From assembly GCA_002898735.1 (NCBI GenBank), contig BEHY01000009.1, positions 1 through 57,208 of the forward strand: a stretch of 57,208 bases of DNA. The letters run 5' to 3'. The notes under the pieces are model-generated. The model saw nothing but the letters and a program-made list of their open reading frames with translations. It was not told the DNA's origin and did no database searches. Numbering within the stretch: the stretch's first letter is position 1; every line of letters begins with the position of its first letter. Position numbers and translations under genes: made by a program. Source of the stretch: Candidatus Thermoflexus japonica. GTDB taxonomy: Bacteria; Chloroflexota; Anaerolineae; Thermoflexales; Thermoflexaceae. Positions 9,357 to 17,035 of this stretch are shown here, piece by piece.

Positions 9357-10118
9357 TTAAAGAAGGCGCACCGGGATCCCACGTTCCGCCAGATAGGCCT
9401 TCACCTCCGAGATGCGCAACTGTCGGAAGTGGAAAACCGAAGCGGCCAGGGCCGCGTCGGCCTTCCCGGCGGTGAACACCTGATAAAAATGCTCGAGCGT
9501 GCCCGCTCCGCCCGAGGCGATCACCGGGATGCCAACGGCTTCCGCCACCGCACGGGTCAGCTCCAGATCATAGCCCTCCTGAGTGCCATCGGCGTCGATG
9601 CTGGTGAGCAGGATCTCCCCCGCCCCGCGCCGTTCCGCCTCCCGGGCCCAAGCCACAGCGTCCAGCCCGGTCGGGGTGCGCCCCCCGTGGATGTAAACCT
9701 CCCACCGGGATGGCCCGACCCGTTTGGCGTCGATGGCCACCACCACGCACTGGGAGCCAAAGCGGCGGGCCGCCTCGGTGATCAGCTCGGGCCGGCGGAC
9801 CGCGGCGGTATTGATGCTGACCTTATCCGCCCCCGCCCGCAACAGGGCCCGGAAGTCCTCCACGCTCCGGATCCCCCCGCCGACGGTGAAGGGAATCGAA
9901 AGGACCTCCGCCACGCGCCGGACCACATCCAGCAGGATAGCGCGATCCTCATAGGAGGCAGTGATGTCCAGGAAGACCAGCTCATCGGCTCCCTCGTCTT
10001 CATACACACGGGCATGCTCCACCGGATCTCCTGCGTCGCGCAGATCGATGAACCGCACCCCTTTCACCACCCGCCCGGCATGGATATCCAGACATGGGAT
10101 AATCCGCTTCGCCAGCAT
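9357..10118 (-). CDS. hisF: imidazole glycerol phosphate synthase, cyclase subunit
   Basis: A 253-residue TIM-barrel subunit that takes ammonia from HisH and converts PRFAR to imidazole glycerol phosphate and AICAR. It begins [20 protein letters not shown], with the catalytic Asp11, and reaches the second catalytic Asp130 in VVVAIDAKR. The phosphate-binding segments [11 protein letters not shown] and [10 protein letters not shown] are intact. The start is fixed by this conserved N-terminus. The reading frame is open further upstream into the hepT gene, but that extension is antisense-like noise. It follows hepT after a 67-bp gap. Confidence 0.97.
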   Translation of the reverse strand: MLAKRIIPCLDIHAGRVVKGVRFIDLRDAGDPVEHARVYEDEGADELVFLDITASYEDRAILLDVVRRVAEVLSIPFTVGGGIRSVEDFRALLRAGADKVSINTAAVRRPELITEAARRFGSQCVVVAIDAKRVGPSRWEVYIHGGRTPTGLDAVAWAREAERRGAGEILLTSIDADGTQEGYDLELTRAVAEAVGIPVIASGGAGTLEHFYQVFTAGKADAALAASVFHFRQLRISEVKAYLAERGIPVRLL

Positions 10119-10185
10119 CGTCTGAGCTTCCCCCCGGCTTTTTCTTATTTCGTGGTCCTCAAGGTGGTTGCAGGGGACAGGACCC

Positions 10186-10623
10186 TCAACCCGAAGTGAG
10201 CCGCGGCTGGAGCCACGCCTGCAGCCGGCGCACCATCTCCTCCAGCGCGCCGGCTTCCTCTCGAGCCATCCGATAGATCTGGGCGGGCGTGACCTCGCGA
10301 TCCTCATGGATCCTCTCATTCCGAAAGCGGGCCAGCCGGCGCAGGCGCTGGCGAAACTCGTCTTCCCAGCCCAGGCGATCGGCCAGCATATCAAAGCACA
10401 GGACAAAACCGCCTGGAGCATGTCGGAACACGCGCGCCATGATGTGATTGCAGAGCGCAGCGGCGCCTTCTACCGCCTCAACGAGAAGCATCTTGACGGC
10501 CAGGATCGTGCGCTCATCGGCCTCGAAATCTGCAAACTCAACGGCGGTGTAGGCCTCAAGCTTCTCCAGGCGTTCCAGGATCTCCGCACTTAGCCGGGCC
10601 ACTCGCTCGGGATCGGGTTTCAT
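10186..10623 (-). CDS. hepT: HepT-like HEPN-domain toxin (DUF86 family)
   Basis: A 145-residue, all-helical HEPN protein, the toxin partner of MntA-type nucleotidyltransferases. The catalytic RX4H core is present as RNERIH (R101-H106), preceded by the typical ALCNHI and [17 protein letters not shown] helices. In characterised HepT the motif is RX4-6HXY and the tyrosine is the residue AMPylated by MntA; here that position is Asp108 (HED), so the modification site is missing. The ATG overlaps the TGA of the upstream mntA remnant as ATGA, a classic coupled pair. It is embedded between hisA and hisF. RNase activity is not provable from sequence. Confidence 0.8.
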   Translation of the reverse strand: MKPDPERVARLSAEILERLEKLEAYTAVEFADFEADERTILAVKMLLVEAVEGAAALCNHIMARVFRHAPGGFVLCFDMLADRLGWEDEFRQRLRRLARFRNERIHEDREVTPAQIYRMAREEAGALEEMVRRLQAWLQPRLTSG

Positions 10624-11030
10624 GGCAGCAATTCCCTGAGGAACTGGAGAACATAGGGCTCCCAGTGCATCCATTCCCACCCGACGCGTTCGATGAGATC
10701 GGCAAAGCTCTCCGGGTCCCGGAGGATCAGCGGACGGCCGTTCAGGATCTGAACCTGTAATCCCAGAGGCGCGTGCTCGAACACCACCACATCCACTGGA
10801 TAACCCAAGGCGACCGTCTATTCTGCTGCCCGGTCCAACTCATACCGCTCCGGGTCCACCCCGGGCACCAGCCCAAGGCCCACATCGATATCCGCGAAGA
10901 GGAGGTCCGTCTCCAGGAAGGAGCCAAAGATCGTGGCGAATCGGATATCCGCATCCGCCTCCATCAGCGCCTTCAACTGTTCGATGAGGCGCTCTCGCTC
11001 ATCCGGCGGAAGGAAAATACGCGGTCGCAC
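10620..11030 (-). pseudogene. mntA: MntA-like antitoxin nucleotidyltransferase interrupted by an in-frame TAG
   Basis: A GTG at 11030 preceded by GGGGAG starts a minimal nucleotidyltransferase. GSF at 36-38 and DID at 47-49 form the GSX9DXD metal-binding motif. After 70 codons an amber TAG (10818-10820) interrupts the frame. Translation in the same frame beyond it gives TVALGYPVDVVVFEHAPLG and the rest of a normal MntA C-terminus, ending at TGA 10620-10622. No frameshift is needed, so this is a single nonsense change (for example from CAG or GAG) or a sequencing error. A TTG at 10808 could restart the C-terminal 62 residues. The gene overlaps hisA by 32 bp and hepT by 4 bp. Confidence 0.82.
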
Positions 11031-11775
11031 GGTTCTCCCCTTCCGGATCCCGCAAGCGGGCGATCGCCTCGCGCAGGGTGAAATACCCCTCGTGCAGTGC
11101 CCGCCCGAGGATCAGCCCCGCCAGGCCCGGGAAAGCCTGACGCTTGGCTTCCTCGATATGGGAAAGAGCTCCGATTCCTCCGGAGACAAGAACCTGGACG
11201 CCCGCCGCCCGGGCGATCCGGGCCGCCCCTTCCAGATCCGGCCCGGCCAGGGTCCCATCCCGGATGACGCTGGTGTAAAGGACCCACTGCACACCCCGGG
11301 CCGCCCATTCCCGGGCGAAAGCCATCGGGTCTCCGGCCAGCTCCTGCCAGCCCGCCACCGCGAGCCGCCCCTCCCGAACCTCCACCGCCAGCACCAGCCG
11401 ATCCGGCCCCCAGCGCGCCAGCGCCGCCTCGAAGGCCGCCGGGTTCCGCACGGCCATCGTGCCCACCACCGCCCGGCCGATGCCGAGATCGAAGGCCCGC
11501 GCCAGATCCTCCAGCGTGCGCAGCCCGCCGCCCAGCTGCACCGCCAGCGGCGTCTCCCGGATCAGGCGGGCCACTTCGGCAGCGCTGGCTCCGCCTGCCC
11601 CGAAGGCGCCATCCAGGTGGACCACGTGGAGCCAGCGGGCTCCCTCCTCCGCCCATCGGAGGGCCCGCTCCACCGGGTCAACGGGATACACAATGCGGCG
11701 CCGGGGATCGCCCTGGATCAGCCGGACGACCTGGCCCTGGAGCAAATCGATGGAGGGGATCAGCTCGATGGCCAT
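10999..11775 (-). CDS. hisA: phosphoribosylformimino-AICAR isomerase
   Basis: A 258-residue TIM-barrel enzyme for the Amadori rearrangement of ProFAR to PRFAR. It has the N-terminal IPSIDLLQGQVVRL with the general base Asp10, the phosphate loops QLGGGLRT and VLVSGGIGA, and the RDGTLAGPD segment. Where most HisA proteins have an aspartate in an LDxRxG stretch as general acid, this one reads VEVREG with Glu132, a conservative but unusual change. It lies 7 bp downstream of hisH and its 3' end overlaps the start of the mntA remnant. Confidence 0.95.
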   Translation of the reverse strand: MAIELIPSIDLLQGQVVRLIQGDPRRRIVYPVDPVERALRWAEEGARWLHVVHLDGAFGAGGASAAEVARLIRETPLAVQLGGGLRTLEDLARAFDLGIGRAVVGTMAVRNPAAFEAALARWGPDRLVLAVEVREGRLAVAGWQELAGDPMAFAREWAARGVQWVLYTSVIRDGTLAGPDLEGAARIARAAGVQVLVSGGIGALSHIEEAKRQAFPGLAGLILGRALHEGYFTLREAIARLRDPEGENRATAYFPSAG

Positions 11776-11782
11776 GGGGCGT

Positions 11783-12391
11783 TCAGGGAAGGCCCAGGAA
11801 ATTCCGCAGGATCCGCTCGCCGACCCGATGGCTTTTCTCCGGGTGGAACTGCACCCCCATCACCGGCCCCCGAGCCACCATCGAAGCGTAACGGATCCCG
11901 TAGAACGTGGTGGCGATCACATCGGCGGGGTCCTCAGGCTCGCAGTAATATCCGTGGACGAAATACACGTAGGCGCCGCTGGGAACCCCGGCCAGCAGCG
12001 GATGGGCCCCGGCAGGCTCCAGTCGGTTCCAGCCGATCTGGGGCACCTTGCCTGCCTCGGGGGGGAATCGGCGAACCCGGCCGCGCAGCAGGCCCAGGCC
12101 GCGATGATGGCCCATCTCCTCGCTCTCTTCAAAGAGCAGCTGCATCCCCAGGCAGATGCCCAGCAGCGGGATCCCGGCGGCAACGGCCTGCCTCAGCGGC
12201 TCGATCCAGCCGCGCGCGGTCAGCCCGGCCATTCCATCCCCGAAGGCCCCCACCCCCGGCAGCACAATCCGATCGGCCCAATCCAGGCCTTCCGGCCGTT
12301 CCTGCAGGCGCACCTCGGCCCCCAGACGCCGGAACGCGCGGACGACGTTGCCCAGGTTTCCGATCCCGTAATCGACCACCAGCACCCGCAC
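11783..12391 (-). CDS. hisH: imidazole glycerol phosphate synthase, glutamine amidotransferase subunit
   Basis: A 202-residue class I glutaminase that feeds ammonia to HisF. It starts at the GTG at 12391, directly before RVLVVDYGIGNLGNV. The frame stays open further upstream but with no family similarity. The triad is visible: Cys80 in LLGICLGMQLLFE, and the His and Glu in GVQFHPEKSH near the C-terminus. The oxyanion-strand sequence PGVGAFGDGM is intact. It is the first gene of the his operon here and is preceded by a TACAAT -10 element. Confidence 0.96.
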   Translation of the reverse strand: MRVLVVDYGIGNLGNVVRAFRRLGAEVRLQERPEGLDWADRIVLPGVGAFGDGMAGLTARGWIEPLRQAVAAGIPLLGICLGMQLLFEESEEMGHHRGLGLLRGRVRRFPPEAGKVPQIGWNRLEPAGAHPLLAGVPSGAYVYFVHGYYCEPEDPADVIATTFYGIRYASMVARGPVMGVQFHPEKSHRVGERILRNFLGLP

Positions 12392-12421
12392 CGCGATGCT
12401 CCGATCGGAAAATTTCCCTCC

Positions 12422-12450
12422 ATTGTATCGCGATCGGCGGTTTCCCCTAA
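12422..12450 (-). promoter_or_regulatory. candidate promoter of the his operon
   Basis: On the minus strand a good -10 box TACAAT (12422-12427) stands 17 bp from a poor -35 TTAGGG (12445-12450), about 30 bp upstream of the hisH start. It abuts the nrfA terminator, so initiation here would begin just after nrfHA transcription ends. Confidence 0.35.
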
Positions 12451-12493
12451 AAACATATGGGGTGCGACCCACTTCCCGGGCGAGTCGCACCCC
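12447..12493 (-). terminator. terminator behind nrfHA
   Basis: The inverted repeat GGGGTGCGAC (12459-12468) / GTCGCACCCC (12484-12493) forms a 10-bp stem. In the minus orientation it is followed by ATATGTTTTTAG. It lies 73 bp beyond the nrfA stop and separates nrfHA from the his operon. Confidence 0.75.
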
Positions 12494-12565
12494 GTCGCAC
12501 GTTGGCCGACAGCCTTTCCCCCATCGAGCCGGGGGCCTGCGGAAGCAAAGGGCGAGCGATCCGTT

Positions 12566-13888
12566 TCACGGCGCCCGGGCCTGGGGGCGCTGGAGCGCCT
12601 GGAGGGCTTTCACCTGAGCCTGACGGGCGTAGTTGATGGACTCCGCCAGCAGCCGCATGGCTTCCTGAGGGTTATGAAAGCCCAGCGAGTTCTCCGCGCT
12701 CACAAAATCCCAGCGCATATGGGCTTTTCGGAACAACGTCCGGGCCTCCTCCGCCAGTTTGGGATCGGCGTTCGGATTATCCTTGATGGCCTTCAGTGCC
12801 TCGATCGTCTCCAGCAGCGCGTTCTCCGCTGCATCCTGAAGGCCTTTTGTGATGGTCTGGATGATTTCCACCCGCTTCCGGATGAAGGGGATGTCCAAGT
12901 GGCACGTACCGCAGGCCTGCTCCATGCGATGCCAGGGGCTGGCCGCCTGATGGGAGGTGTATTTGATCCCACCCTCGATCACGAAAGGCATGTGGCAATC
13001 GGCGCAAGCCACCCCGGCCAGGTAATGGGTGGAATTGGCTGTATAGAGCTCGAACTCGGGATGCTGGAATTTGACAACTGGCACGCCCGTGGAGGGATGG
13101 ATCCAGTCCGCGAAGTTTTTCTCGTTGTAATAGGCCTCGATGTCCTCGAAGCGCGTCCCCTTCTCCCAAGGGAACACCAGATAATCCTTGGGCTCTTTGG
13201 CGAAGTAATACTCCACGTGGCATTGGGCGCAGGTCAGAGTGCGCAGCTCATGGCGGGAAAGCTCACGGGGGTTCTTCCCCAGCTTCTGCAGCGCTTCCTG
13301 GAGGGCAACCTGTTTGACCACCGGCGCCATGGTCTTGGGATCATGGCAGTTGGCGCATGAGACTGGATGCTGGATCCGCTCTCGGAGCTGCTCGAAGGGG
13401 GTGGCGTAGAAATTTGCCGCCCCCATCTCCGCCATCAGCGATGGGACGTTCGCTGATTTGCATGTCCAGCAGGTGCCAGGGGCAGACCCACCTCGTTTCT
13501 GGGCCAGTACCTGGATCCGCTTGGTTTTCAGAACATCCTCTACCGAATATGCATGCCCTCGATCTTCTCCATATTCAACCGCGAAGGGATAGCCTTCCCA
13601 GAGCACTCGCAGGCGAGGATCTTCCTCCAGCTTGTCGTAGGGGATCGAGCCCGCAAAGAGAGTCTTCCTCCCCTCTTTAGTGCGCAGCCAGGTTTCATAT
13701 TCCCGCGGGAACGCCAGCCCCCAGATCGCCGGATTGACTTCGTTCTCGGGAATGGCCACCGGGCGTACCACCTCCAGGCGGGGTCCGCGGAGTTGCACGA
13801 TCGCAAAAGCCAGTGCCAGGCCCAGGACTACCACCAGTGCGACAAACCCGGCGATCTGCAACCACAGTGGAGGCATCCGTCGAAGCAT
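12566..13888 (-). CDS. nrfA: cytochrome c nitrite reductase, ammonia-forming, catalytic subunit
   Basis: A 440-residue pentaheme cytochrome that reduces nitrite to ammonium with six electrons outside the cytoplasmic membrane. An N-terminal hydrophobic anchor (about 9-32) replaces a cleaved signal. The active-site heme motif CWTCK (140-144, lysine-ligated) is followed by four CxxCH motifs at 178-182, 220-224, 295-299 and 326-330. The KFQHPEFELY segment carries the active-site histidine, and CAQCHVEYYF supplies the catalytic tyrosine region. AAAGGAGGTGAACG precedes the ATG. It follows nrfH by 3 bp and surely forms the NrfHA complex. Confidence 0.97.
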   Translation of the reverse strand: MLRRMPPLWLQIAGFVALVVVLGLALAFAIVQLRGPRLEVVRPVAIPENEVNPAIWGLAFPREYETWLRTKEGRKTLFAGSIPYDKLEEDPRLRVLWEGYPFAVEYGEDRGHAYSVEDVLKTKRIQVLAQKRGGSAPGTCWTCKSANVPSLMAEMGAANFYATPFEQLRERIQHPVSCANCHDPKTMAPVVKQVALQEALQKLGKNPRELSRHELRTLTCAQCHVEYYFAKEPKDYLVFPWEKGTRFEDIEAYYNEKNFADWIHPSTGVPVVKFQHPEFELYTANSTHYLAGVACADCHMPFVIEGGIKYTSHQAASPWHRMEQACGTCHLDIPFIRKRVEIIQTITKGLQDAAENALLETIEALKAIKDNPNADPKLAEEARTLFRKAHMRWDFVSAENSLGFHNPQEAMRLLAESINYARQAQVKALQALQRPQARAP

Positions 13889-13891
13889 CGT

Positions 13892-14377
13892 TCACCTCCT
13901 TTCCGGGGGAGTGCCGAATGCGATGGAGCGCCGCTCGCCGTGGGCGACCGTGCGATGGCAATCAAAGCAGAAACGGGAGCCCTCCATCAGCCCGCTCTGG
14001 GTAGCCACTGTATTGAAATGACAGCGAATGCAGTTTGACTGGACAACCTGGCGGGTGAGAGTATCCGCGTGGATCTGAGGGGGGATCTGATAAGTGGTGT
14101 AGAAATAGACGTGCTGGATGCCTTTCACGAACTTCATCCCCCACTTGGCGGGGAAGCTATGAGGCGTGTGACAATCGTTGCACACGGCGGCGCGCCGGTG
14201 GACTGCGTGGAACCAGCCTTCATAGGCCGCGTTCATCACGTGGCAGTTGTTGCAGGCCTCCGGGCGGTCGGTGAGATAGGCTCCCAGACCCTGTGGGGTG
14301 AGGAGCAGCCAGCTCAGCCCGGCCACGATTAGAACCCCAACCAGCCCGCCAATCCCCCAATAGATCGCGGCCCGCAT
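13892..14377 (-). CDS. nrfH: cytochrome c nitrite reductase small subunit (quinol dehydrogenase)
   Basis: A 161-residue NapC/NirT-type tetraheme protein with one N-terminal transmembrane helix (about 6-27) that oxidises membrane menaquinol and passes electrons to NrfA. Heme motifs are CNNCH (42-46), CNDCH (66-70), CIRCH (116-120) and CFDCH (137-141). The first is followed by V-Met (CNNCHVM), matching the methionine-ligated heme 1 of NrfH. GGGAGGCG precedes the ATG at 14377. A candidate promoter lies at 14417-14445. No NrfI/CcsBA maturation genes are in the window. Confidence 0.95.
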   Translation of the reverse strand: MRAAIYWGIGGLVGVLIVAGLSWLLLTPQGLGAYLTDRPEACNNCHVMNAAYEGWFHAVHRRAAVCNDCHTPHSFPAKWGMKFVKGIQHVYFYTTYQIPPQIHADTLTRQVVQSNCIRCHFNTVATQSGLMEGSRFCFDCHRTVAHGERRSIAFGTPPERR

Positions 14378-14416
14378 GGCGGATCGCCTCCCGAATCGAT
14401 GCCGGTCAGAATGCGG

Positions 14417-14445
14417 GTCTTATCTTCTGGTCACAATTCCCTCAA
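14417..14445 (-). promoter_or_regulatory. candidate promoter of nrfHA
   Basis: On the minus strand TTGAGG (14440-14445) and TAAGAC (14417-14422) are separated by 17 bp, 40 bp upstream of the nrfH start. The -10 is only a moderate match, and I see no clear FNR or NarL site beside it. Confidence 0.35.
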
Positions 14446-14750
14446 GTCGGAGCCTGGACTGTCACCGTGGGAAGCACCATATCCGTTGGATCAGCCGTCA
14501 TCTCTTCCCCTTCATCGGCTTATCCCATTCGCCCTACTTGTCAAGAGCCTGCCCTTCGCGAGCCGTTCTTCCTTCCCGTTCATTGCATCCGTGAATCCCC
14601 TCGGCTCCCTTCCTTTCCGTCCATCCGCAAATTCCTTTAGCAGAAAGTTCAGGCATGACCAGGGAAGCGATCATCGGATCCAGGTGGAGGAGGACTCGAC
14701 TGTCCCGGCTCCATCCTTCTCTGCCCGACTGGGCATGCGAGAACTTCCGC
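14446..14750. other. non-coding gap between nrfHA and the UroD-like gene
   Basis: About 300 bp, pyrimidine-rich on the plus strand. I see no convincing small gene, RNA fold or repeat. A frame open across it on the plus strand lacks any family similarity and runs antisense into the UroD-like gene. Confidence 0.5.
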
Positions 14751-15734
14751 TCATTCCGGGATCCGCTCCACCGCCTGCCGGGTGGCCTCGAGGTTCACCT
14801 CCGGTGCGTGGATCGGAACCACACAACCGGTGCCCAGGATGAACCGCCGCCCCCGGGTGCGGATGATGGCTTCCCGGGCCTCGGCTTCCACATCCTGAGG
14901 GGTCCCCAGCACCAGGGCCCGCATCCGGGAGAGCCCTCCCAGCACCGCCCCCCTTACTTTCTCCTTCCCCTCCTCCAGCGCGGGGGGCGTCTCCCGATCG
15001 TGCCAGTTCCAGACGGCGACCGGGTAATCCACGAAAAGGTCGAACATCACGGCCTCGCCATGGAGGTGGAGGATGTTCAGCCAGGCGTCGACGGCCACCT
15101 CCAGGATCGCCAGATCATGGGGGCGTCCGAAGGTGCGATATTCCTCCGGGGAAAGCAGGAGGTAAGAGGCGTGCTGGACCGCGTAGAAGATCCCGTCCAC
15201 CCCGAGTTCCAGGGCCGCGCGGATGAAACGGCGGGTGCTCTCCGTGATGGTCCGCAGGCCGATCTCAAGCGCTTCGGGGTGACGTCTCAGGTGAAGCAAC
15301 AGCCGATCGGGGCCCGTCAGGTTCTTCGCCTGGGCCAGGGGGCTGAACACGGTTACGACGATGGGAACCTCCGGGAGCGCCCGGCGGATCCGTGCCACCG
15401 CTTCCAGGTGTTCCCGCAGCGCTCCCCGCGCGGGGTCGAGGATCGGCAGACCGGCCCAGTCCCGGGGTTCCTGCACCGGATACCGGATGTAGCGTCGGGT
15501 TCCTTCGGTATCGCCTTCCCAGCGATCCTCGACCCCCCAATCCCGGACGCAATAACTGGAAGCCGGGGTGATCTTCACGAAATCGAAATCAAAGCGGCGC
15601 TGGAATCCGATCACCGCCTCGGCGAAGGCGCCCGGATCCTGGTCCGCGACCGGGAAATGCCGCCACAGGGCCACCGGCGGGCGGTCCACCGCATCGCCCC
15701 GAATGGCCGCCTGGAGTCGCTCACGCTTCTCCAT
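14751..15734 (-). CDS. uroporphyrinogen decarboxylase (URO-D) family protein
   Basis: A 327-residue URO-D superfamily TIM barrel. MEKRERLQAAIRG...DRPPVALWRHFP is the usual start of the family's non-HemE members, and VDGIFYAVQHASYLLLSPEEYRTFG and ILHLHGEAVMFDLF match the conserved barrel-end segments. True HemE has a different N-terminal RF.R.P.D.w.MRQAGR signature that is absent here. A role in heme synthesis is therefore unlikely; relatives are methyltransferase or decarboxylase-like proteins of unknown substrate. The ATG at 15734 overlaps the upstream TPR gene by 14 bp, suggesting coupling. Confidence 0.8.
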   Translation of the reverse strand: MEKRERLQAAIRGDAVDRPPVALWRHFPVADQDPGAFAEAVIGFQRRFDFDFVKITPASSYCVRDWGVEDRWEGDTEGTRRYIRYPVQEPRDWAGLPILDPARGALREHLEAVARIRRALPEVPIVVTVFSPLAQAKNLTGPDRLLLHLRRHPEALEIGLRTITESTRRFIRAALELGVDGIFYAVQHASYLLLSPEEYRTFGRPHDLAILEVAVDAWLNILHLHGEAVMFDLFVDYPVAVWNWHDRETPPALEEGKEKVRGAVLGGLSRMRALVLGTPQDVEAEAREAIIRTRGRRFILGTGCVVPIHAPEVNLEATRQAVERIPE

Positions 15735-16020
15735 CGGAACCTCGCAGGGCCTCCAGATGGGCATGGGCAAGTCGGGAGAGGATTTGAGCCTTGGCGCGGT
15801 CTTCCAGCAGGGGTGCCAGCTCGATCACCTTCTCGAAGGCCTGGATGGCCTTCTCCTTTTCTCCCTTCGCCTTGCAGGAGAGGCCGAGCCCGTAATAAGC
15901 ATCGACGGCGTGTCCATCCATCTCAATGGCTTTGCGGAATTGCTCGATCGCCTGATCGTATTGCTTCTTTGCGTGGAACTCCCACCCGAGATCAATATAA
16001 GTCCCCGCGTTCTCAGGCAT
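15721..16020 (-). CDS. small TPR-repeat protein
   Basis: A 99-residue protein made almost entirely of tetratricopeptide repeats. YIDLGWEFHAKKQYDQAIEQFRKAIEMD and AYYGLGLSCKAKGEKEKAIQAFEKVIEL are two consecutive 34-residue units with the W-LG-Y-A-F-A-P spacing, followed by a capping helix. Such proteins are protein-interaction scaffolds. The ATG at 16020 has GGGGGAAG upstream; an open frame to 16110 adds only low-complexity sequence. It is first in a two-gene unit with the URO-D-like gene, and a TATAAT lies about 80 bp upstream on its strand. Confidence 0.8.
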   Translation of the reverse strand: MPENAGTYIDLGWEFHAKKQYDQAIEQFRKAIEMDGHAVDAYYGLGLSCKAKGEKEKAIQAFEKVIELAPLLEDRAKAQILSRLAHAHLEALRGSDGEA

Positions 16021-16354
16021 GGACGCTTCCCCCTGGTTGCATGTCCGTTTCCAGCCGGAAGGTGGATCCCCTCGCGGTCCGGAGAGGAGCTCTCTTTGAT
16101 TATATCGCACATGAAAGAGGGTCTTTCTCCGTCCTTCCCATGGCCCGAAGGGCCGCTGGAGCGAGGAGGAAGGAGAGAAACCGTCTCGCCCCCCAGATCC
16201 GGGCTCAACCCTGTAAGCCCTGAGAACACAAAGGGGTCCTGGGCGATCCTCCGATCCTATCCGGATCTGGCCTATGGGTGCAAAATAAGAGAGGGGGAAA
16301 GGATCTTCCGGTGGCCCTCAACCCCCGAAAATCCCTGGGGCAGATGGGGAAGAT
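16021..16354. other. divergent intergenic region with a TATAAT element
   Basis: 334 bp between the divergent TPR and cyanophycinase-like genes. On the minus strand a perfect TATAAT lies at 16099-16104 within GCGATATAATC, without a good -35. For the plus strand I see no consensus promoter, only a GGGGAAG ribosome binding site just before 16355. Confidence 0.45.
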
Positions 16355-17035
16355 ATGGGGCAGAAAGGTCCGCTGCGCTGGCGGGGCGGTCATGGGTGGC
16401 TGGTGTTGTGTGGGGGAGAGGAGGCCGAGGAGGTGCACCGGATGGCGCTGGCCCGGAGCGCCCCGGACGGCCTGGTGGTGGTGGTCATGGCCGCCGCCGA
16501 AGATCCGGGGCGCGCCCAGCGATATGAACGACAGTATCGGGAATGGGGGAGCCCTCCCTGCCGGGTGCTCACCCTCCGCTCTCGGGAGGAAGCCTTTCAG
16601 ACCGCCCATGCCCGCCTGCTTCTGGATGCCCGTCTGATCCTGATCGCAGACGGGGATGTGCGGCGCCTGCTGGAAACCTTCTTCGACACGCCTGCCCTCC
16701 AGGCGATGATCACCGCCTATCATTCCGGCGCAGTGGTGCTGGGGATCGGGGCAGGGGCAGAGGCGATGGGGACATGGGTGCTGCGCCCCCGCTGGGAGGA
16801 AACGCTGGGGGCATGGGGCTGGTTGCCGGGCGCTTTCGTGGTGAGCCACTATACGCCGGAGGCGGCGCGAGCGCTCCAGGCCGCCCTCCACCGGCACCCC
16901 TTCGCTTATGGGATCGGCCTGGCGGAGGGGGCTGCCCTCGCCCTCGGCCCGGGCGATCGGATCGAACGCTGGGGGGAGGGGGAGATCACCGTGGTCTTCG
17001 GAGCCCGCTGGCTGGATCGCGAGGAGGACCGATGA
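16355..17035 (+). CDS. cyanophycinase-like (peptidase S51 fold) protein lacking the nucleophile serine
   Basis: A 226-residue protein with the class I amidotransferase-like fold of peptidase S51/cyanophycinase. DGDVRRLLETFFDTPALQAMI...AYHSGAVVLG corresponds to the conserved G.dQ..LL..L..T.L...L..aY..G.vigG segment. The nucleophile elbow, normally GxSAGA, reads GIGAGA at 130-135, so the catalytic serine is Gly132. Either it is a non-catalytic relative or it uses another residue. Its TGA overlaps the ATG of the BtuF-like gene (ATGA), so the two are translationally coupled. Cyanophycin synthetase is not in the window. Confidence 0.7.
   Translation: MGQKGPLRWRGGHGWLVLCGGEEAEEVHRMALARSAPDGLVVVVMAAAEDPGRAQRYERQYREWGSPPCRVLTLRSREEAFQTAHARLLLDARLILIADGDVRRLLETFFDTPALQAMITAYHSGAVVLGIGAGAEAMGTWVLRPRWEETLGAWGWLPGAFVVSHYTPEAARALQAALHRHPFAYGIGLAEGAALALGPGDRIERWGEGEITVVFGARWLDREEDR

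Noticed and set aside
10818..10820. TAG in mntA as a possible pyrrolysine codon
   Set aside because: No pyrrolysine machinery is expected in this lineage, and the position is a surface region of a nucleotidyltransferase with no link to methylamine chemistry.
14751..15734. HemE (heme pathway uroporphyrinogen decarboxylase)
   Set aside because: The N-terminal RQAGR substrate-binding motif of HemE is absent; the sequence fits the broader URO-D superfamily only.
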